This document shows, one piece after another, positions 60,476 to 64,000 of a stretch of 64,000 nt of DNA. The notes beneath the pieces were generated by a model. It had not been told where the DNA came from. It saw only the letters and a program-made list of their open reading frames with translations, and searched no databases. Location: contig NZ_BOOK01000001.1 in assembly GCF_016863195.1 (NCBI RefSeq), positions 186,001 to 250,000 on the forward strand, given 5' to 3'. A program made the position numbers and the translations under genes. This stretch comes from Paraplanobispora takensis (GTDB taxonomy: Bacteria > Actinomycetota > Actinomycetes > Streptosporangiales > Streptosporangiaceae). Position 1 is the first letter of the stretch. Every line of letters starts with the position of its first letter.

Positions 60476-61723
60476 TCAGGTGCGGGCGGGGCGGGGGTCC
60501 GCTTCCGGGTCGACGGCCGTGGACAGATCGGTGCGGAGCGCGTACGGCACGAAGACGCCCAGCACGAGGACGGCGAGCCCCGTGGCCAGGACGAACACCG
60601 CTCGCAGGCCCCACAGCTCCGCCGCGACCCCGGCCAGCGCCGCGCCGGCGGGGATCACGCCCCAGCTGAGCACCCGGGACGCGGCGTAGATGCGTCCCAG
60701 CAACTCCGGCGGCGACAGGTTCTGCCGGATCGTGGCCACCAGGATGCGCCAGATGCTCGATCCGGCACCGGCGATCACCGCTCCCGCGGCCACGGTCCAC
60801 ACCGGCCCGCCCAGCGCCACGGGCGCCACCAGCAGAACGGTCCCGGCGGCATCGGCGATCAGCAGCCTGGTCACCCCGAACCGGCGCCGCAACGGCTCCA
60901 CCGCCGCCGCCGCGAGCAGCCCGCCCACGGCCATCGCCGTCAGCACCAGGCCGTACTGGGCCGCGGTGAGACCGAGCGGACCGGGACTGACGGCGTACAC
61001 GACGAGCAGGGCCGTCGCGACCGCCCAGGGGATGTTCATCGCGGCGGTGAAGAGGGTCAGCGTCCGCACCACCGGCTGCCGCCACATGTGCCGGAATCCG
61101 GCGACCACCCCGCCGCCCCCCGAGGTCCGGGCCTCGGCGGGCGGCCGGCGCAGGGCCATCATGGCGATGCCCGCGACGGCCAGGACGTAGAGGGCCGCGC
61201 TCGCACCGGTGGCCACGGCGAGGGTGAGGCTCGCCAGCAGGCCCGCGAGCGGCGGGCCGGCGAGCTGGTTGGTGACGTTGACGGTCGCCTCGATGCGCGC
61301 GTTGGCCCTGTTGCGACCGGCGGGCTCGACGACCACGGGGATGGTCGAGGTCAGCGCGGTGTCGGCCAGCGTCTCGGCCACGCCGAGCAGCACCGCCACG
61401 GCGAGGAGCGGCGGCAGCGACAGGGTGCCGGTGAGGTGACCGGCGGTGAGGCCGGACAGCGCCAGCGCGCGGGCCAGGTTGACGCCGATCAGCAGTGTCC
61501 GGCGGTCGACCCGGTCGACGACCCAGCCGGCGTGCAGGCCGAAGACCGGCCATGCCAGGGTGAGCGCCGCCGTCACGGCCGCCACCCCGCCGGGCGAGGC
61601 GCCTGCGGCGATGGCGAGCAGCGGCAGGACGAACAGCGCCATGCCGTCGCCGAGGTTGGCGGCACCGGTGCCGAACCACAGCGCGTTGAACGACCGGCCC
61701 AGCGGCAGGGGGAGCAGGCGCAT
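60476..61723 (-). CDS. MFS transporter
   Basis: A 415-residue transporter with 12 helices: LWFGTGAANLGDGMALFVLP at the N-terminus, the loop WVVDRVDRRTLLIGVN between helices 2 and 3, and GFRHMWRQPVVRTLTLF beginning the second half. It belongs to the enterobactin-exporter-like group and is a probable drug exporter. The ATG at 61723 has AAGGGTGAG upstream; the ORF reaches 61780. It diverges from a CGNR-type regulator, which may control it. Confidence 0.87.
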   Translation of the reverse strand: MRLLPLPLGRSFNALWFGTGAANLGDGMALFVLPLLAIAAGASPGGVAAVTAALTLAWPVFGLHAGWVVDRVDRRTLLIGVNLARALALSGLTAGHLTGTLSLPPLLAVAVLLGVAETLADTALTSTIPVVVEPAGRNRANARIEATVNVTNQLAGPPLAGLLASLTLAVATGASAALYVLAVAGIAMMALRRPPAEARTSGGGGVVAGFRHMWRQPVVRTLTLFTAAMNIPWAVATALLVVYAVSPGPLGLTAAQYGLVLTAMAVGGLLAAAAVEPLRRRFGVTRLLIADAAGTVLLVAPVALGGPVWTVAAGAVIAGAGSSIWRILVATIRQNLSPPELLGRIYAASRVLSWGVIPAGAALAGVAAELWGLRAVFVLATGLAVLVLGVFVPYALRTDLSTAVDPEADPRPART

Positions 61724-61818
61724 TCGTTTCTCACCCTTAAAATCAATTTGATCGGTCATAGCGTGGCTCGCGCCGTTCAACCTGTCAATGGGCTTTGATC
61801 GGTGAGATACTCGATGCC
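61724..61818. promoter_or_regulatory. Divergent promoter region with TTGATCGGT direct repeats
   Basis: TTGATCGGT occurs at 61748-61756 and 61795-61803, 47 bases apart, on the same strand, between the divergent MFS and CGNR genes. On the minus strand TTGACA (in CATTGACAGGTTG) could be a -35 of the MFS promoter. Binding of the CGNR protein is conjecture. Confidence 0.4.
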
Positions 61819-62370
61819 GTGACTGCCATCGAGCTGGTCGGGAACGCGCTGTGCCTGGACTTCGCCAACACGGTCAACGCTCGACCGGTGGCTCGGCGAG
61901 ACTGGCTGAGTACCCCGGAGGAGGCTGTGACCTGGGCCGCGGCGGCGGGGCATCCGATCGGGGAGCCGGACGGGCTCGCGGCGGCCCTGCCGGACGCCCG
62001 CGAGCTGCGTGAGGCGGTGTTCCGGGTGTTCCAGCCGCTAGCGCAGGGGGAGCGGGCGCCGCAGCCGGATCTCGACGCCGTCGTCGCACTGCACGGTGAC
62101 GGCGTCGCCCACGGCCGGTTGGAGGCGGCCGGCGGGCACTTCGGGTTCTCGTGGGGGACGCCGCGTACGATGCGGATCCTGCTCCGGGAGGTCGCGGCCT
62201 CGGCGGTCGAGCTGCTCACACACGGGCCGCTGGATCGGCTCGGTGAGTGCCCCTCGTGCCACTGGTTGTTCCTGGACGTCAGCAAGAACCGCCGCCGCCG
62301 GTGGTGCAGCATGGCCACCTGCGGCAGCCGCGACAAGTCGCGGCGCTACTACGCGGGGCGCTCCCTCTGA
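61819..62370 (+). CDS. CGNR zinc-finger / ABATE-domain protein, putative regulator
   Basis: About 183 residues. The ABATE domain reads NALCLDFANTVNARP, DARELREAVFRVFQPLA, and the C-terminal CGNR zinc finger is GECPSCHWLFLDVSKN, RRRWCSMATCGSRDKSRRYY, with four cysteines placed to bind zinc. Such proteins are probable stress-linked transcription regulators. GTG 61819 is chosen, with TTG 61795 possible. It is divergent from the MFS exporter. Confidence 0.88.
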   Translation: MTAIELVGNALCLDFANTVNARPVARRDWLSTPEEAVTWAAAAGHPIGEPDGLAAALPDARELREAVFRVFQPLAQGERAPQPDLDAVVALHGDGVAHGRLEAAGGHFGFSWGTPRTMRILLREVAASAVELLTHGPLDRLGECPSCHWLFLDVSKNRRRRWCSMATCGSRDKSRRYYAGRSL

Positions 62371-62421
62371 AAAGGCGTCGGCCGGCCGGGACACGCCCGC
62401 GCGGCCGGTCGCAGGGGTGTC

Positions 62422-62703
62422 TCAGTACGGGTTCATCTGGTCCGGCACCGCGAGGTGCCCGCCCCGGCTTGTGGCACGCAGTCCCTGGTTCTCCAGGATC
62501 GACGCCAGGGCTTTCCCGGAGGCGTCGTAGACGAGTTGGCAGGCCCCTGTCGGGTCTGTCCCGACACCGCTGCGGGCGAGCGCGATGTGCCGCTCGGCCT
62601 GGGCGAGCATGGTGTCGGCGTGCTCCCGGTTCGGCGGCACCCGTTCCAACTGGCCTGCGTCCAGCATCGCGTCGATCCGAACGCGTCCTTGCATCCATCT
62701 CAC
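62422..62703 (-). CDS. Small HEPN-like protein
   Basis: A 93-residue protein with two long helices: ADTMLAQAERHIALARSG and CQLVYDASGKALASILEN, followed by LRATSRGGHLAV. This matches small HEPN-like domains of the SAV_6107 type. The usual R-x4-6-H RNase motif of HEPN toxins is not clear. GGAGCACACC-GTG gives a good start. No antitoxin partner gene is adjacent. Confidence 0.65.
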   Translation of the reverse strand: MRWMQGRVRIDAMLDAGQLERVPPNREHADTMLAQAERHIALARSGVGTDPTGACQLVYDASGKALASILENQGLRATSRGGHLAVPDQMNPY

Positions 62704-62889
62704 GGTGTGCTCCGGCTCTGAATCAGGGGATGGAGGGGCTTGCTCCGCAGGGACGCCACGAACGGATCACTCTGGTCTGCAGCCCACGACGCGGGTGAGA
62801 TTTCGTTGTGTCCGCGACTACGGAAAACCGGATGCCAGTGCTCGAAACCGGCATGTACCCTGCGCGGGGACCGCAGGAGGGGAATTGTC

Positions 62890-64000
62890 GTGGGACACGT
62901 CGAGGTCGGGCATCTGACATATGTGCTGCCGGATGGCAGGCCGTTGCTGGACGATGTGTCCTTCCGGGTCGGGGAGGGCGTGAAGGCGGCGCTCGTCGGG
63001 CCCAACGGGGCGGGGAAGACGACGCTGATGCGGCTGGTCGCCGGGGACGTCCAGGCGGTCGACGGCACCGTCGCGAGCTCCGGCGGGCTGGGGATCATGC
63101 GGCAGTTCATCGGGAGCATCAGGGACGGGCGGAACGTGCACGACCTGCTGGTCAGTGTGGCTCCCGAGCGGGTACGGCGGGCCGCCGAGGCGCTGGACGC
63201 CGCCGAGCTCGTGATGATGGAGCGCGACGACGAGAAGGCCCAGATGCGCTACGCGCAGGCCATCACGGACTACACCGACGCGGGCGGCTACGACATCGAG
63301 GTGCTCTGGGACACCTGCACCATGGCCGCCCTCGGCATTCCGTACGACCGGTGCAAGTACCGCGAGGTCAACACGCTGTCCGGGGGTGAGCAGAAGCGCC
63401 TGGTGCTGGAGGCGCTGTTGCGCGGGCCGGACCAGACGCTGCTGCTGGACGAGCCGGACAACTACCTGGACGTGCCGGGCAAGCTCTGGCTGGAGCAGGC
63501 GCTGCGCGAGACGCCCAAGACGGTGCTGCTGGTCAGCCACGACCGGGAACTGCTGGCCAACGCGGCCGACCGGATCATCACCGTCGAGTCGGGCAACGTC
63601 TGGGTGCACGGCGGCGGGTTCCGCACCTACGCGCAGGCCCGCAGGGAGCGCAACGAGCGCCTCGACGAGCTGAAGAAGCGCTGGGACGAGGAGCACGCCA
63701 AGCTCAAGCGCCTGGTGAACATGCTCAAGCAGAAGGCGAAGTACATGGACACCATGGCCGCCGCCTACCACTCGGCCCAGACCCGGCTGCGCAGGTTCGA
63801 GGAGGCGGGCCCGCCCGAGGCCGCCGCCAGGGACCAGCTCATCAGCATGCGGCTCAAGGGCGGCCGGACCGCCAAGCGGGCGGTGATCTGCGAGAACCTC
63901 GAACTCACCGGCCTGATGAAGCCGTTCGACCTGGAGATCTGGTACGGCGAGCGGGTCGCGGTGCTGGGCTCCAACGGCTCGGGCAAGTCACACTTCCTGC
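62890..64000 (+). CDS. ABC-F ATP-binding protein, N-terminal part (runs off the right edge)
   Basis: About 370 residues are visible. The first ATPase domain has Walker A VGPNGAGKTTLMRL, signature NTLSGGEQKRLVLEALL and Walker B LLLDEPDNYLD, with VLLVSHDREL after it; a charged linker (RRERNERLDELKKRWDEEH) leads to the second Walker A (VLGSNGSGKSHF), cut at 64000. ABC-F proteins act on the ribosome in translation or antibiotic protection, with no membrane domain. GTG 62890 has AGGAGGGG upstream. Confidence 0.92.
   Translation, partial: MGHVEVGHLTYVLPDGRPLLDDVSFRVGEGVKAALVGPNGAGKTTLMRLVAGDVQAVDGTVASSGGLGIMRQFIGSIRDGRNVHDLLVSVAPERVRRAAEALDAAELVMMERDDEKAQMRYAQAITDYTDAGGYDIEVLWDTCTMAALGIPYDRCKYREVNTLSGGEQKRLVLEALLRGPDQTLLLDEPDNYLDVPGKLWLEQALRETPKTVLLVSHDRELLANAADRIITVESGNVWVHGGGFRTYAQARRERNERLDELKKRWDEEHAKLKRLVNMLKQKAKYMDTMAAAYHSAQTRLRRFEEAGPPEAAARDQLISMRLKGGRTAKRAVICENLELTGLMKPFDLEIWYGERVAVLGSNGSGKSHFL

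Overview
The window is about 70% GC, with G/C-rich third codon positions, frequent GTG starts and GGAG-type ribosome-binding sites. It also carries chaplin-like cell-surface repeats, a SARP regulator and an MFS-thymidylate kinase fusion. Together these point to a filamentous actinomycete, most likely of the Streptosporangium/Nonomuraea kind; the genus is inference.

Bases 1-5350 are chromosomal metabolism: the 5' end of a cytochrome bd subunit I gene (minus strand), diverging from a type II NADH dehydrogenase and glucose-6-phosphate dehydrogenase, then a small unknown protein and a class C beta-lactamase-like hydrolase.

Bases about 5680-28786 look like an acquired island. A 102-bp perfect duplication (5716-5817 and 28614-28715) holds the 3' end of a serine recombinase running into the 3' end of a tRNA-Leu(GAG) gene, and it flanks 22.8 kb. 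Inside are mobile-element debris (DUF2637 gene, truncated IS630-type transposase, broken DUF4407 gene, YoeB/YefM pair) and three candidate peptide systems. The first (7.3-15.5 kb) is a plus-strand operon: a 46-residue putative precursor, two related 2OG-Fe(II) oxygenases, an HExxH protein, an M13 peptidase, an aldo/keto reductase and an exporter. The second (16.0-20.2 kb) has an exporter, a PGM1-like ATP-grasp ligase and a frameshifted amidinotransferase, preceded by 28-bp tandem repeats and an eight-codon ORF. The third (20.2-22.8 kb, minus strand) is an SdpA/SdpB pair with a 44-residue secreted peptide ahead of it and an overlapping tandem GNAT acetyltransferase behind. A 1032-residue SARP diverges from it and may control the region.

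Bases 28.9-44.1 kb return to core genome: M20 peptidase, a secreted protein, a five-repeat chaplin-like protein, topoisomerase I, a membrane metallophosphoesterase, the MFS-Tmk fusion, DNA polymerase III delta', a glycosyltransferase pair and a PSP1 protein. Bases 44.1-64 kb are mixed: a signal-peptidase-like lipoprotein lacking the usual lysine, tRNA-Thr(CGT), a DHFR-like reductase, an ECF sigma factor, a P-type ATPase, PPK2, a PAS-GGDEF protein, a methyltransferase, decayed gene fragments, small membrane and enzyme genes, an MFS/CGNR divergent pair and the start of an ABC-F gene. All assignments come from reading motifs; no database search was run.
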